A DNA stretch of 64,000 nt from Incurvaria masculella. Lineage: Eukaryota; Arthropoda; Insecta; Lepidoptera; Incurvariidae. The DNA lies in the NCBI GenBank assembly GCA_946894095.1, contig OX335657.1, positions 16,926,001 to 16,990,000 of the forward strand, in the 5' to 3' direction. Position 1 is the stretch's first letter. Each line of letters begins with the position of its first letter. The notes beneath the pieces are model-generated. The model saw only the letters and a list, made by a program, of their open reading frames with translations, did not search any database and was not told the DNA's origin. Made by a program: the position numbers and the translations under genes. Positions 44,775 to 57,534 of the stretch are shown one piece after another.

Positions 44775-45242
44775 TTCGACTGATATAAAAAAGCTATTGC
44801 AAGATGGTCGCTCTTCTCTAGTAATGTTCTTATTTCTTCTGTTAAAGACTTAGCGTCCGTTGACCAAGGTTCAAATGTCTCTACGGCGAAAGGCCGAATG
44901 GTCACGCACCAAATTATACTTGCACATTTTGAGGCTAACGGCTTTTATTGCCGAGGCTTCGCCCAACCGAGAAGTATTGTTAGAATGGCTCGTAGCCAAG
45001 GTATCCACGCAGGAGAGGAGGCATCCCAAACCAATGCCCCGCCTCGACTTTATAGTATATCGTCATTCCGTCCGGTCTCTTTCCGTCATAGCAGCATACC
45101 TATGTCAGAAGGTTCTGGTATGCAAGGACCTATATTGACAGAAGCCAACGAGCTCTTTATAATTCATACATTTTCAACACTGCACAAATGCAGTGTACTA
45201 CGCCTAACTGGTTCTGATAAAATTGTAGTAGCTGTCATATAG
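44775..45242 (+). other. Unassigned open frame of about 155 codons
   Basis: Open from 44775 to the stop at 45240, with the first good ATG at 44898 (114 codons), and GC-richer than its surroundings. An overlapping frame is open at 44860-45138. The peptide (for example SEGSGMQGPILTEAN) matched no family I know. There is no strong splice or promoter signal, so it could be a decayed element, an exon or chance. Confidence 0.2.
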
Positions 45243-48204
45243 CAAACATAATTGGGCATGTTTCAGATTAGAAACCAGTGTTTTAAGTTGAAGTTGGTAA
45301 TTAATGAAACGAGGTTAACCGATTATTAACTTGTGCATTTGTTCATGTACCTACTTACTTAGATACTGAGGATTTTTTCTACGTAATATATAATTAATGA
45401 TAATTAAGTAGAGACTTTTCGATTCTTTTTTTATTGTGTAAAATCAGGTTGCCCTGTGACACAACTGTGTGTCAGAAAAGATAAACAGAAAATTGGAGAT
45501 CACAGTTTTGAGACCCAAGAATATTGTTATGTTCGGAACCCATGTTAAAGAGCGGCGATAAAAGTCCAGTGTTTCAGCATACATATTTCCGTTGCTTTAT
45601 TTGTGGAAGAGATTAAAATATTTCCTTTTTTTCATTCTATTTTTCCAGGGTTAATTCCACTATTACGAGACTATGATTATGGACGGTTAAGATTGTATAA
45701 TTCTTGTCAGTCACCATATGCATTTTCTCCCATTTTATTTTTGAGACCAAAATTAACAATGACTATCAAACTGATAATTTCAAAAATAAAAACCGACATT
45801 TAAATCAATATATACTTTATATTGAAAAGTATATTTCTCGCCGATGTTTTTGTTTTTTCGGATACTGCTTTGTCCTTGAAGGCTTAGATGGAATTCAAAC
45901 TGGTTGGATTAACGTGTTTTAACTAACAATCTCTGGATCGGAAGTCGTTAAAAACACATCACGATAATTTTTAATACTTGTTTAAATACATATGTACATA
46001 GTGAATTTAATTCTAAAGTCATATTTTCAGAAGTTTTTTAGCATAAGTTATTATTCGAAGTTCGTAAGTTCAATATTTTCTCGGAATGATGGTACTAGGC
46101 CAAAAAAACAGCCCTCTTTTCAAAATATTATAACAATAATACAGTAAAACGCAACGCCTAACATTGTTATTGTTTTACTTTAATCAAACACAATTCACAG
46201 CTATGTTTTTCACATTAAAACAATTTATTTACAGAAACTTTAAACGGTATTTGCTTAAAAAAAATTAATTATATTTACCGCAGCACTTTATATGTTATAG
46301 TGACCACATAATATCACGTTTTCACACTCTCTGCGAACTAAAAACCGGTCCCAGATGCTATTTCGCTCCAGACTCTATCTTGGTTGCACACCTTTTTCAA
46401 TACAAATGCAGCAAACAAGTTTATCTTAAAGCCGTAGTAAGACGTAGATAGAACGACAGATACCTTGTTTACTTACTTAACTGAACCTGCAACTACTTTG
46501 CGTTTGTTTGCTTAAATTGCTTCATTATTCGCAAAGTTAATGGCACTCAATTCTAGGTTTTGTATGTATTGTTTTTATAATTGTGGTTTATTTCGCTAAT
46601 GATTCGAAGTATTAGAGTATTTTGAACTTCGCTGTCTTATAATAGCTTGTAAAATTTTCTGTTATCTCATTTGTTGTGATACTACAATCAAGTTTACTTC
46701 AAAGTTATTCATTCTTGCAATCTACATCTCGTTTTATGATTCTAGCCCCACTACTTGTCTAGATTGTCCTCTCAAATTAAAAGTGTATTCATTAAAAACT
46801 ATACATACCTAAATACATATGCTTTACATTTTGGTACCCCTGAATTGGATAAAATCTGTTGTGCAGTGGTCATTATTGAATTTTATTTATATCTTTTGCT
46901 GTTTAAAATTAATCGACAATCTAAATTAAAAATAATAACAATATTAATAAAATGATAATATTTTTTTTAATAAAACATAAAAAAACAAATTAAATCTGAA
47001 ACAATAAAAAAATAATGAATGAATTTTACTTTGTAATAAGATGTAATGTAATGTAAAAAAATAAATAATATAGGGGTGAGTGACGGATTGATTCGTCATA
47101 GAACGTGCAACAGTGTGGATGTATCGAATAAAAGCGTAGTCGATTCTGATAGAGCCCGCATGGGGCTGATAAATGAACAGATCTAGCGGATTGGAAGCAA
47201 TGACGATTCCATTGTGTTCCGAATCATGTGATATCAATATGTGGGAGGACACCAATGGATCATGCATCGAGTTTATTGATTTCGTTAGAGAGGACACTCG
47301 ATGCTAAGCACCCTAGAAAAAAACTCTACGATGAAAATCAATGTAAGGTAAGATTACTATTTATCGAGTGGTTTTAATGTGCACTGGCTGCGGTGCACGG
47401 CTTTGCTGGGGAAACTGTTTTCGATGGATGTGTGGCAGAATATTTCCCGGAATAAAATGTAACTAAGTAAAATGTGGTAACCCACGATGTAAACTTCTTA
47501 TCCAACACATTCCATTCAAATTTCAGCCGTAATGGCGTCATTTTATAATGATGTCAAAGTATTTTACCATCATATTGCTGGATCAACCCGTTCCTTGCAT
47601 CCTTAAGTTTAGCTGAATTTGAAAAGTCTTTTTAGATTATATATGGCTTTAACCAAATTCAATTATTAGATTCTTTCCTATCGATAAATTCGTTTTTGCA
47701 CACATTTTTAAACAACTGCATCTTTCTGTACTGTATAATATACATGTAAAATATCACACTTGAATAATGATAATTTATTCACCTAACCTCACCTGCCATT
47801 AGGGTGGCGACCTCGGATCAAAACAAATAGGTCAACTCCATATTGACTGGTCTAACTAGGTCAGAACACAGTGAATTCTTTTGTTGATCCAACACATGGC
47901 AATACTAAACGTCCTATGATCACGCTATATTTTTACCTCTTTGTAAGTTGATTTCTGTGTAAATTGATGACTTGGCAAAACTTTAGCAGAATTCTCGCCT
48001 GACTCTATATTTATTACAACTGAGCGGTTAGAACTTGCATTCCAGAGGTCATGCGTTCCCATAACCCAGTTGGACAAGTTTCTTCCTGATAAGGCGAATT
48101 TCTTGGGGTTGTTAAAACCATTCAGGCCAACCAGGCTCTACACATTACGTTTAAAGGATCTCAAGTGATAATTAAAGGAAAATACTTTCGCACGTTACCA
48201 ATCC
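45243..48204. other. Anonymous AT-rich DNA
   Basis: Nearly 3 kb with no recognisable gene or element. Short frames here (for example 46944-47297, minus) are AT-driven and lack family features. Confidence 0.35.
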
Positions 48205-49877
48205 TGAAGAATCTTTAAGATCTGTTGGTTCACATTCCTTCTATGAGTTGCCAGCCTGTTGCGCTTTGTGCAATGGTAGAATGGAGGAAGTTTTGTGCAG
48301 ATCCAAAGAGCATCTGCGTGCAAAACACCCTGCATCCTTCTATAACAATATCCTGTTTATGTTCGCAACTCATCAAAGACAATATTATTTGGCATTCATT
48401 AAGAATCCATGGTATCTACCTTTTCTCTTTATGGTGTTATACTGACAGTTTTAATCCAAAACATTTCTCTTAGAGGCGAGAAACGGAACTCAGGTATCAG
48501 TATAAGCATATGCTGTGCTGAAGTCATTTTGTTTTATCGTCATAGTCGTAGTTTTGCAAATCAAAATGCTTTTTCTCTCAATTATCTCCTGGAATGCAGG
48601 CAGCACCTTTGCTATGCTGACAACATTTGACGAACACCTACCATGTATAAATGTTTATATTGAAGTAACATACTCATTAGTGACGCCATACGAAGCCCAA
48701 TCATAGAATGTGACTTGTAGAACCATTCGAAAATAGCTAAAGACTTCGTACATGTTTCAACTTTACATCACCAAGCCGAGATATACATAACGGACGCACA
48801 TACCAATCAAGTTGTTCCAACTACTTTGAGCAGTGTAGAAACGAGAGCATGTTTTGAGCATCAACCAGGTCTGGCCAACGCCCCACTGACACGCCATTCA
48901 AATATGAAACGAAAATGCATACTTTTTTATGTGCGGGGCGATGAAACATGGTGGGATAATGACACCTCGGCCAGTGACATGAGCAATGCAACGTAACACT
49001 GTGCCGTGAGTGACGCGTCCTCTCTCTTTCTTATTTTACTACTATGTTTTGGTGCAACTTTCCGGTTGATACATTCACCATGGTCCGAATTGAGCTTACG
49101 CTATCGATAAGTAATACGTTCACAACTGGTTCGATTCGCGCTGTAAACTCTGAAAATAGAACAATATCTCGTCATCGTCGTTACGTCATGCTTACGTCAC
49201 TAAATACTTAATACTTAGGTGCACAGTGCCTACACTTTGGCAGTAGGAACTGTGTGTACAAATGTCAGCGTGACATTTTGACTTTTCTGTAGCGCTGTCT
49301 TTCGAACGTGTTGTTTTACAAACCGTTGAATGTCACCTAGTGAAAGTTTAGCTTAAATTAATCGGTTATATTCAACTATGAGTACAACTGCTTCTACTAA
49401 GCGCTCGCACGATATATCGGTCCGAATCGATTATGATGCTGACAGCTTTGAACCGCCGCCGTGTTCACCGTATTCTTTGACAGTTCGAAACGGACCGCGC
49501 ATTGTATTTATTTCTTTTTTTATAGAAGTACATCCCACCGCCATTGTCGTTGCGTACACGTGAGTAGGTGTGAGGTTAGCTCATCCGTCGGGAGCGCTGG
49601 TGGGCAATTAATTCAATTACGTCAAGCAATCTGTCGGCGGCTGGTTACACCACACCGCATCAAAAATAGAGCGATCGTATGGAAACTTCAGATCCGATGT
49701 TCCTAAATGAACCTTCCAGCGATGTTTGTTGCATTAACAAGAAAAACAAAAATCATTAAAAAGAGAATGCATTAAAGAAATATACTACTATATTCGTTTT
49801 TAATTGCTTCAATCTTAAGAAACTCGTGTAATCAGTCACGATTAATTTATGAAAGAGAAATACCTTTTTTATTTGAC
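48205..49877. other. Anonymous region with one weak repeat match
   Basis: 48205-48290 weakly resembles the dispersed repeat at 7290-7440. The frame 49378-49563 opens MSTTASTKRSHDISVRI after a TTCAACT leader and was not recognised. No gene is claimed. Confidence 0.3.
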
Positions 49878-50357
49878 TTAAGGCGCTAGGACTAGCCAAC
49901 TACTCGCGCCATACAAATGCACTTTTTAACAAATGTAATAATATGTAGTGAAACGCTTCAGCAAATCCAAATAGAACTCCAGACTGATAATGGATTGTTA
50001 ATATTTTTTTATTCCATCATTTATTTAAATAATAATAAAAATAAAAAAAGTTGATTTTTCTCATTAGAAATCTGAAAGTCATTCGATTTCTAGATATAAG
50101 CAAAAACAGCATATATGCATAAACGAAAAATTCCATTTGCTTTTAGATTTCTACATTTAGTCAAAAAAGTTCGGAAATGGACACCGTTTCCGCAATGTAT
50201 TTTGTATAGAAAAAGGAAACATACATTAACGAAAATCATTCGATTCCTAGACAAGGAATCATATATTGTAAGGATGACACTTATAATCGTCAGACTTAGT
50301 TAGTTTACTTGGGGTGCCTCGTCTAACTTTGCGATTTGGCTAGTACCAGGCCCTTAA
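49878..50357 (+). mobile_element. TTAA-flanked MITE family B, copy 3
   Basis: 480 bp, nearly identical to 4811-5290 and to 56924-57402, with TTAA at both ends. The frame 50115-50303 inside is not a gene. Confidence 0.88.
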
Positions 50358-50361
50358 CTTC

Positions 50362-50545
50362 ACATGGATGGGCCTGACAGACTTAATTCCTGTAGGAATT
50401 TGATGCCACGTCAGGACCTTTCTTGAGCATGGCATTGAACTGGATTGAAAACCCGAAAATGTTTCATTGCCGCATCGACCTACTTTCCATCCAATGCGAT
50501 AATACCACCCTGGGTAGAGGGAACCTATAATTTTACATGGTATAT
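50362..50545 (-). mobile_element. SINE fragment, reverse
   Basis: CACATGGATGGGCCTGACAG through TTCATTGCCGCATCGACC and CCAATGCGATAATACC. It begins only a few bases after the MITE. Confidence 0.65.
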
Positions 50546-51628
50546 TTAGATATATAATTTAAGAATTACAGAACAAAACAATCCATTTTTACAAAAATAA
50601 AAAATAAATACAGTATTTAATTAGATGTCATTCAAAAAGAAAAAATATAAAAAAAAAACAAACAATGTGCATTTACCTAGCATTCTGTTATCTTCTCCTG
50701 ACAGTGGTAGGTCGGATCAGGCACCCGTGAACTACTGAGGATGAGTGAAAGATCAATTACTGGGTCATTTTGTCACAGCGATATGACACGGCCGCGCCGC
50801 AGACATGCGGGCAGCGTAAAACGTGTGAGGAAATTCTTTAGGGCAATATAGTCGTAAGGAAGTTTGATGAGTGGTAGCGCGCAGTGCGAGAATTGTGGCA
50901 TCAATTGAAATTTTAGAGTACGGTTGACTTTTGGATTTCTCAAATAATAAGAAATCATTATATGTTATCCATGGGATAACTGATTCGATCTAATGTAACA
51001 GGCTGCCATCCTCGAGGAGAACACCTTCCTACAACAATAATTTTTGGAAACCTGTCTTGATTGATTTTGCATTTAACATTAATTTGATTGTTTAATATAA
51101 GCTCGAAATTCGTTCGTCAAGATATGAGTCCAAACATTTTAATCTAAATGTAAATATAAACTGAGCAGGATAAATTAAATCTGTAGCGTTGGTCGGCGGG
51201 TGACCAAGGGCAGTGACACATTAAATCATCTTCAACTGCATAACAATGCTCCAAATAGCGGAAGTTGTAGATTACTTAAGTAGATTATTAATTAAGAACA
51301 CACATTTCAAGCTTGACATCACGGTAATACAGACATAAAGGGGATCAAATAATGTCTTAGCTCAGACACTGAAGTCTGCCGTTTTAAAATGCCTCAATCG
51401 ATTAAGTCTATAAATAAGATAAGCTTTTTACTTGCAAATTTGAGTTTATGGTAAGAAAAAAAGGAACCTTTACCTATCTAGCATTTTCAAATTAATAATG
51501 AACAATTATATATTTTGTTGGCAAACAAATTGGTTAAGGTTCTTTTATTCCCATCAACTCGTTATTAGTGAACCCAACGTGGGTATACATTCAGAAACTC
51601 AATAATCTCAATTAATTTACGCTGACTA
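50546..51628. other. Anonymous AT-rich DNA
   Basis: No gene or repeat family was recognised. Confidence 0.35.
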
Positions 51629-51768
51629 AGAAGATGTTGAAACAAATTCCAGCGACGTTCTTTGCTATGTTTTGTTGAACTGGCTAATGATAAACTATAA
51701 TATAACAAATCCGAGTGCAGTGTACGGACTATGGATGATGAATAAATAATGATCTAGTACATCTGGGT
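51629..51768 (+). mobile_element. Retrotransposon 3' UTR fragment, second copy
   Basis: Shares CCAGCG..GTTCTT, ACTGGCTAATGATAAA, ACAAATCCGAGTGCAGTGTA and CTATGGATGATGAATAAATA with 41928-42057 and 55798-55968. Confidence 0.55.
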
Positions 51769-51942
51769 CCGATCCCTTATTCTGTTGTGCAGAAAAGTAA
51801 AAGGTCGGAAGAAACTTTGATAAATTCCTCGTAGGATTCCGCTACAACTCGCACGCTGTACCATAAGCAGCCGCCGTGTCGGTCAACCGACGTGCCCCGC
51901 CTGACTTGTGGTAGAGACTTTTCAACCAGATGTTGCAACTGA

Positions 51943-52443
51943 AGCCCGATTCTGCTATTTGTCCAATTTCAAACCATAACTTATAGTTATGTTTCCGTCA
52001 AACATAACACGCTAAGTTTCGAGTGTGGTTTCCAAAAATCGGTATTCAGCTAATTCACACACGCGTTTTGTTATTGTCTATGGAGTGGTTTGTCTTGCGC
52101 GCCGCCTACAGGGTAAAATAACCTGTCACGATTTTGACAGTTATTTTCTCACTCAAATATGACGTACGAAAAGAAAGAGACAGCGATATGCGAACGTAAT
52201 GTAGAAAAGTGATATTCGAAGTTCGGCGATGCGATGCTCCGAATTTGACAAATAGAATTCTCAAAACCGCAAGTTTTCGCCCCACGAGAACATGGAGCGC
52301 GCGTTACGAGTTTGCGAACAAAACACAAACACAACGCATATGTTTTGCAAACTGCGCTAGTAGAATACCATTTCGCGCGAAACATGCGGTTTTGAGAAAA
52401 CACAAACATAACGCGCGCAGTTATGAATTAGCAGAATAAGGCT
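51943..52443. mobile_element. MITE family O
   Basis: About 500 bp with ends AGCCCGATTCTGCTA and TAGCAGAATAAGGCT. Inner blocks (AACATAAC with GCG) are repeated. The paired frames 52149-52409 and 52209-52439 are not genes. Confidence 0.55.
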
Positions 52444-52588
52444 TCTGGTGGGTTCGGGTTCCGAAATAAGACGTATTTAGGTTCGGCCTGATGATGACAT
52501 GACGTAATCATCGCCCACATAGACCTGCGGTGCCCTCGACTAGGCGTACTCTCAGTCGGAAGCCCGCTTCCTTCTTCTTAGGATTTCT

Positions 52589-52751
52589 TAGCCCCGATTG
52601 CACGAAGAGACGGCTGAGTTAATCAATGTTCAGACACGTCACTTTTAGTGAAACGCAAGGAGTTCCTTCCATACTGTACTTACAAAGTTACGTGTTTAAT
52701 CATACATTGACGTTGATTTTGATTTTTTGTCCTTTCGTGCACTCGGCCCCT
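52589..52751 (+). mobile_element. MITE family I, copy
   Basis: TAGCCCCGATTGCACGAAGA to TTTCGTGCACTCGGCCCCTA, with CACGTCACTTTTAGTGAA and ACGTTGATTTTGATTTTT. Confidence 0.85.
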
Positions 52752-53618
52752 AGAGATTTGAAATTCAACTGTGTATAACAAATTCGATTCAAGACAATAT
52801 TCTCGAGTTGAGTGACCACAGCGGTGAAGTAAGTGGCAGGTTATTTATCCGGATATTTAATTTGGAATGAAACCGACGCCCTGTCGAGGTAAAGTACAAC
52901 CTGGGGTCCTTCCTCCAAAGTACATACTGGGGTCCTTCGAACGTGGTGTGAAGAAGCACCTGCCCGGCCGACATGGTTTTCGCAGCCCCCGGTGACTGGG
53001 CGTCGTCGGACACCTATCAATTTGGGTAACTTGCGTACGCCATATGCCGCGCTTAACATAAAACAATATCCTTAAATTATATATTTTTTTTCGATTATAT
53101 CGTGACTTTTGATCACACACTATTAATCAATAACTGTTCTTACTGCACAGTCTTCAAACATAATATAAATAAGCTCGTTCAAAACAATCTGCCTCGCTGA
53201 ACGTTGAATCATTGTTTGGCTGATTCGACCACCTATGCTACCTCGGCACAACCATCCATGCCAGTTTATCTTTAACTAATACGAACGTGATGTCACAAGT
53301 CAATGTGTAAAAATAATGAGATGACTGACAACGAGGTGACGCGACCGCCGTAATATTTACATATTCTTCCGTCATCTTGAACATGGGGTAACGTACAGGA
53401 ATAAATATCCAAAACACGTTTATGTCTGGTCGTAAACATTCATACACATGTGGAGTAACAGCTCAAAGCAATACAGTGGTTATTTTTGATAAATAGGTGA
53501 ACTTACTAATCCCCTAATAAATGTTTTTATTACATTTTTCGTACATTCATCGTATAAAAAAAATCTGCGACTAGAATCACGAAGCAAGTCTGTTATTGTC
53601 TAAGTTATAAATTACTTA

Positions 53619-53734
53619 CAGTAGTATTCCGAGTGGGTGGATTAACTTTATCGCCGTACTGAATAGAATTTTGTATGGTTAATCCGATGCTAGTCCGCGG
53701 ACTAAATTTTGACAGTTCACTCTAAATACGACTG
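53619..53734 (+). mobile_element. MITE family H, copy 5
   Basis: CAGTAGTATTCCGAGTGGGT to TCTAAATACGACTG with core TATGGTTAATCCGATGC. Confidence 0.8.
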
Positions 53735-55187
53735 AAAATTTTCAAAATTTGGATTTGGCTTGATAAACATTGAATGCTGCCTTCTGATAATGTTTTTATT
53801 AAATAGGGAAGTTATATATTTTTTTTAATTCAATACGGTCAAAACTTTTATAATCATAATTAGGTAAACATAAAATGTAGCTAAATCTCTTGTAGCCTCA
53901 ATATCTAGTCGAAATCCCTTTAAATATAAATATAAAACTAGATTAAGTATGACTCAATAGTGGATCACTCAACAATGAATAACTTACTTATTAAAAAAAT
54001 GTGAAAGGTACGTCTTAATTGAACCAAAAGAAAATTATAATTTTCAAGTAACAAATATTACCTGCATCTTCAACGTACATCCCCGTAATATAAGAGATCG
54101 CTGGTTCAAATATAGTGGAAGTATCTTTCTTGTACTTATTTCTATTGAATGAAAATATTTTCTTTGCCTCCTCGTGGTTGCCTCAGTGAGTCATGTGTGT
54201 TTGTGAGGCGTCATGGCCATACCATATTGACTTTGCGGTTGTGGAATCGCAAACGAGCGTCAATTTGTTATCAGCTTGTTTAAGTTAGCAATTTTCTCCT
54301 AGATAAGTATTATTTCCTGTGGCACGTGCTTAGTTTTAGTTGGTCATGTAAGTTTACTTATGATAATGAATAGTTTTTCAAAGAAAGTTAAAATGTTTGA
54401 TCCGGCACATTTCTGAATAAGTAAGCATCCTTTTTCACTTCAAGTAATTTTTACCTGATCAACAATGCCTTACATTCATTTTGGAATTCCATCAGCATCT
54501 TAGAATATTTATGGGAACAATTCGCAGTAAGCGATAGGTACTATAGTTTGGTCAAATTATTCTGTAAGCTTTTAATAATAATACTTGACTATACATGTAT
54601 AAATAGTACAATACGTAGTACATTGCAATATTACCAACAATTCACTTTACAAATAATACTTTTGAACGAATATCCTTATAATTTAACCTTCCAATTTCTT
54701 CTGTAAGATTTTCGAGAAACCTAATCTATTTGATCCCAAAAAACGTCTAAGTAACAAGTTGTGGCTTTCCGGAGAATATCCTGCTTATTTGTCACCCGAT
54801 ATAACCAATAGCCTTGCTCTTGAATATCAGTATTAAAGTACGTGCTCGATTGTTGGAACCATGCGATTCTCCACGGCTGCTCGGCGGTAGGTGGTAGGTG
54901 GTACCACATCTGCGGTAGGCGTACGCACGGGTATGTAAGAAGTTGCGCAAGAAAGCGGTTAACCTTGGACGAACCGCTAGCAACTCCGCCGTGTCGTCGC
55001 GCGCCTTCCTCCGCTCGAAGGGCGTTGCTCGTTTTGGGCTGCTATTGGAAGATGAATACCTACGTTTTGTTATCATTACATGTATAGACGTGAAACACGA
55101 GGAAGTAGGTAAACCTATTTGGCTTATATCTTGAAAGGGGAGAGAAACTGTCAAAGTGGCGTTAGCATAGCTTGCCTGAGAACTAAA
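53735..55187. other. Anonymous region with a GC-rich patch
   Basis: AT-rich except 54860-55040, which is GC-rich and has open frames on both strands (minus 54792-55154, 120 codons). None matched a family I know. Confidence 0.3.
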
Positions 55188-55315
55188 CAGTCGTAATCAA
55201 AGTGAACCTGTCAAAACATATTACGAGATTAGCACTGGACTAACCATACAAAAACCGGTTTAGTTCGACCTTAATACGCGTACTAATCTTAGTCCGCCTA
55301 GTATGAATACGACAG
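55188..55315 (-). mobile_element. MITE family H, copy 6
   Basis: CAGTCGTAATCAAAGTGAAC with CTGGACTAACCATACAAAAA to ATGAATACGACAG. Confidence 0.75.
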
Positions 55316-55452
55316 TAAGAGATGTGTATGGAGCATCGATATAATCTATGGAGAGTTAGTAAAATATTTAATATAAAATGTTTAAAAAGAAAGCACGTAA
55401 ACTCCGCCACCTAGTGAGCGGTTCTTTCAACAAACGTAAACGAAAATCAAAC

Positions 55453-56049
55453 TAAGCCCCGATTGCACGAAGAGACGGCCGAGTTAATCAACCGTTCAAA
55501 TACGTCAATTTTAGTGAAGCGCGTTCCTTTAAGGTCCCTACTTGCGGCGATGCTGGGTTCGGGTCTCCTCTTTCCCTAAAATATGGTTGATAGAGGCGAT
55601 GGCTGTGCCTGGCGTGATGCTCGTGAACGGGTGCTGTTTGTGGGGACTGGCTTGCTCCAATTGGCAAAATTCTAGATGGCGGGCATGGTCTTTACTAATA
55701 AACTGATATTTGTCATGAACTGTTGCATATGACATGAATTGCTGATTCTCGTCAATTCATATTAATTTAGCGTGTTTATCTGTGAGTCTAAATACTTTTG
55801 TAAATTTAGACTAAGTGGACGTTGAAAAAAAAAACCAGCGGAGTTTCTTTCCAGTTCTTCTTCGCTGGGATTTTCCCGAACTGGCTAATGATAAAATATG
55901 ACAAATCCGAGTGCAGTGTACTGTCTATGGATGATGAATAATAATTATAATAACAATAAACAATAAACATACTGTCTATCCAAACTGACGTGTTTAATCG
56001 TACGTTGACGTTGATTTTGATTTTATGTGCTTTCGTGCACTCGGCCCTA
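55453..56049 (+). mobile_element. MITE family I split by a retrotransposon end
   Basis: Left part 55453-55530 (TAAGCCCCGATTGCACGAAG..) and right part 55969-56049 (ATACTGTCTATCC.. to CACTCGGCCCTAA) make up one copy. The 438 bp between them end in the retrotransposon 3' block at 55798-55968 and an AATAA-rich tail. Confidence 0.75.
55798..55968 (+). mobile_element. Retrotransposon 3' UTR fragment, third copy
   Basis: AAATTTAGACTAAGTGGACG.., CCAGCGGAGTTTCTTTCCAG, AAATCCGAGTGCAGTGTACT and a tail of AATAATAATT-type repeats. It lies inside the split family I MITE. Confidence 0.6.
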
Positions 56050-56206
56050 AATCACAGAAGTATAGAAATAACAATTTGACAGAGGCAAGTCATAATGGAG
56101 CCATCTGCACGAAAGGTTTCTGCTAGTGACCACGGCAGAATCTTTGAGGCGGGCTATGAAAGACGACTTAGTTGGAAGAGCGAATGGAAGAGCTAGTTGG
56201 AACGGG

Positions 56207-56408
56207 TCGCCTTCATAAAGTCCAAAAAGCATAAGGTCCAAAACCCAGAACATCCAAAAGTATGTATTTTTGCATATATTTATAAATGCAAATATTATAA
56301 TCTAACCTAACTTAACCTAACCTAATTGAAAAAGTTCCGAATTAATAAATGTTTTGGACGGTATGGGTTTTGGACTTTGTGCTTTTTGGACTTTATGATG
56401 CGTCCCCG
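56207..56408 (+). mobile_element. MITE family G with TTAGG-type repeats, copy 1
   Basis: About 202 bp. Ends ATAAAGTCCAAAAAGCATAAG and GCTTTTTGGACTTTATGATG, with outer GGGTCGCC/GCGTCCCC. The middle carries CTAACCTAACTTAACCTAAC. An inverted copy is at 58615-58811. The minus frame 56047-56253 is not a gene. Confidence 0.8.
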
Positions 56409-56651
56409 TTGGAACTGCGAAAGGGTGCGGGAAGGACAGGCTCGAAGCAGAAGAACGGGTTTTGAAACACAAACTTACAATGTTAGAATATGATTATGTT
56501 GGCACTCTGTGTTGGTTTTGTAGACTCATATTAAATTAACAAATACGTACACTTAACACAGGTGTCGAGCACTTGTTTGTCGCCAAATTCGTATGTACTA
56601 CTGTAACTATATTGTATGTAACTACATATATTATATCATATATAATATACA

Positions 56652-56799
56652 TATATAATACCCGCGAATGTTATGTTTTGCTGGTTCGGGTCCAGCCTTG
56701 CAGTATATTCGTAAAGTAGTTCTTTTTACTGGCCTTTTTTTTCAATTAATGTGTCCTTGCTTCACGGTCGATTATACATACATACATGTCACATTCCTT
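56652..56799. mobile_element. Family L element, one arm
   Basis: CCCGCGAATGTTATGTTTTG, CTGGTTCGGGTCCAGCCTTG and TTCACGGTCGATTATACATA to ATGTCACATTCC, in reverse to 30759-30900. Confidence 0.65.
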
Positions 56800-56812
56800 A
56801 CTTCTAAGAACT

Positions 56813-57534
56813 TAATTCACCGATCAAAATTATTTATTTGTTCCTTTCGCGGTTGAGACCTTCGGCCCGTGGTGTGAGAGCGCCAAATCCTTTATTTCTG
56901 AAATCGGAAAGAAAATGATTGACTTAAGGCGCTAGGACTAGCCAACTACTCGCGCCATACAAATGCACTTTTTAACAAATGTAATAATATGTAGTGAAAC
57001 TCTTCAGCAAATCCAAATAGAACTCCAGACTGATAATGGATTGTTAATATTTTTTTATTCCATGATTTATTTAAATAATAATAAAAATAAAAAAGTTGAT
57101 TTTTCTCATTAGAAATCTGAAAGTAATTCGATTTCTAGATATAAGCAAAAACAGCATATATGCATAAACAAAAAATTCCATTTGCTTTTAGATTTCTACA
57201 TTTAGTCAAAAAAGTTCGGAAATGGACACCGTTTCCGCAATGTATTTTGTATAGAAAAAGGAAACATACATTAACGAAAATAATTCGATTCCTAGACAAG
57301 GAATCATATATTGTAAGAATGACACTTATAATCGTCAGACTTAGTTAGTTAACTTGGGGTGCCTCGTCTAACTTTGCGATTTGGCTAGTACCAGGCCCTT
57401 AACAGGAGACAAAATGTCAGCAAGTTATTTAACACAAAGACTGAGCATTGCTATCCAGAGGGGCAATGCAGCAAGCGTGATGGGCACGCTGCCAGACGTG
57501 TCGCCGCTGGACGAAGTATTTTGCCTTGGCTCTT
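56813..57534 (+). pseudogene. Non-LTR retrotransposon ORF2 C-terminus, interrupted by a MITE
   Basis: 56813-56923 encodes NYLFVPFAVETFGPW and ISEIGKKMID. After the MITE at 56924-57402 the same frame resumes with TGDKMSASYLTQ, then LSIAIQRGNAASVMGTL and a stop at about 57534. TTAA in the Leu-Thr codons was the target and is now present on both sides. Confidence 0.82.
56924..57402 (+). mobile_element. TTAA-flanked MITE family B, copy 4
   Basis: 479 bp, very close to copies 1 and 3, inserted in the retrotransposon frame described at 56813-57534. The frame 57160-57348 inside is not a gene. Confidence 0.9.

Noticed and set aside
52149..52439. Paired frames on both strands
   Set aside because: They overlap inside a probable MITE (51943-52443) and show no protein family features.
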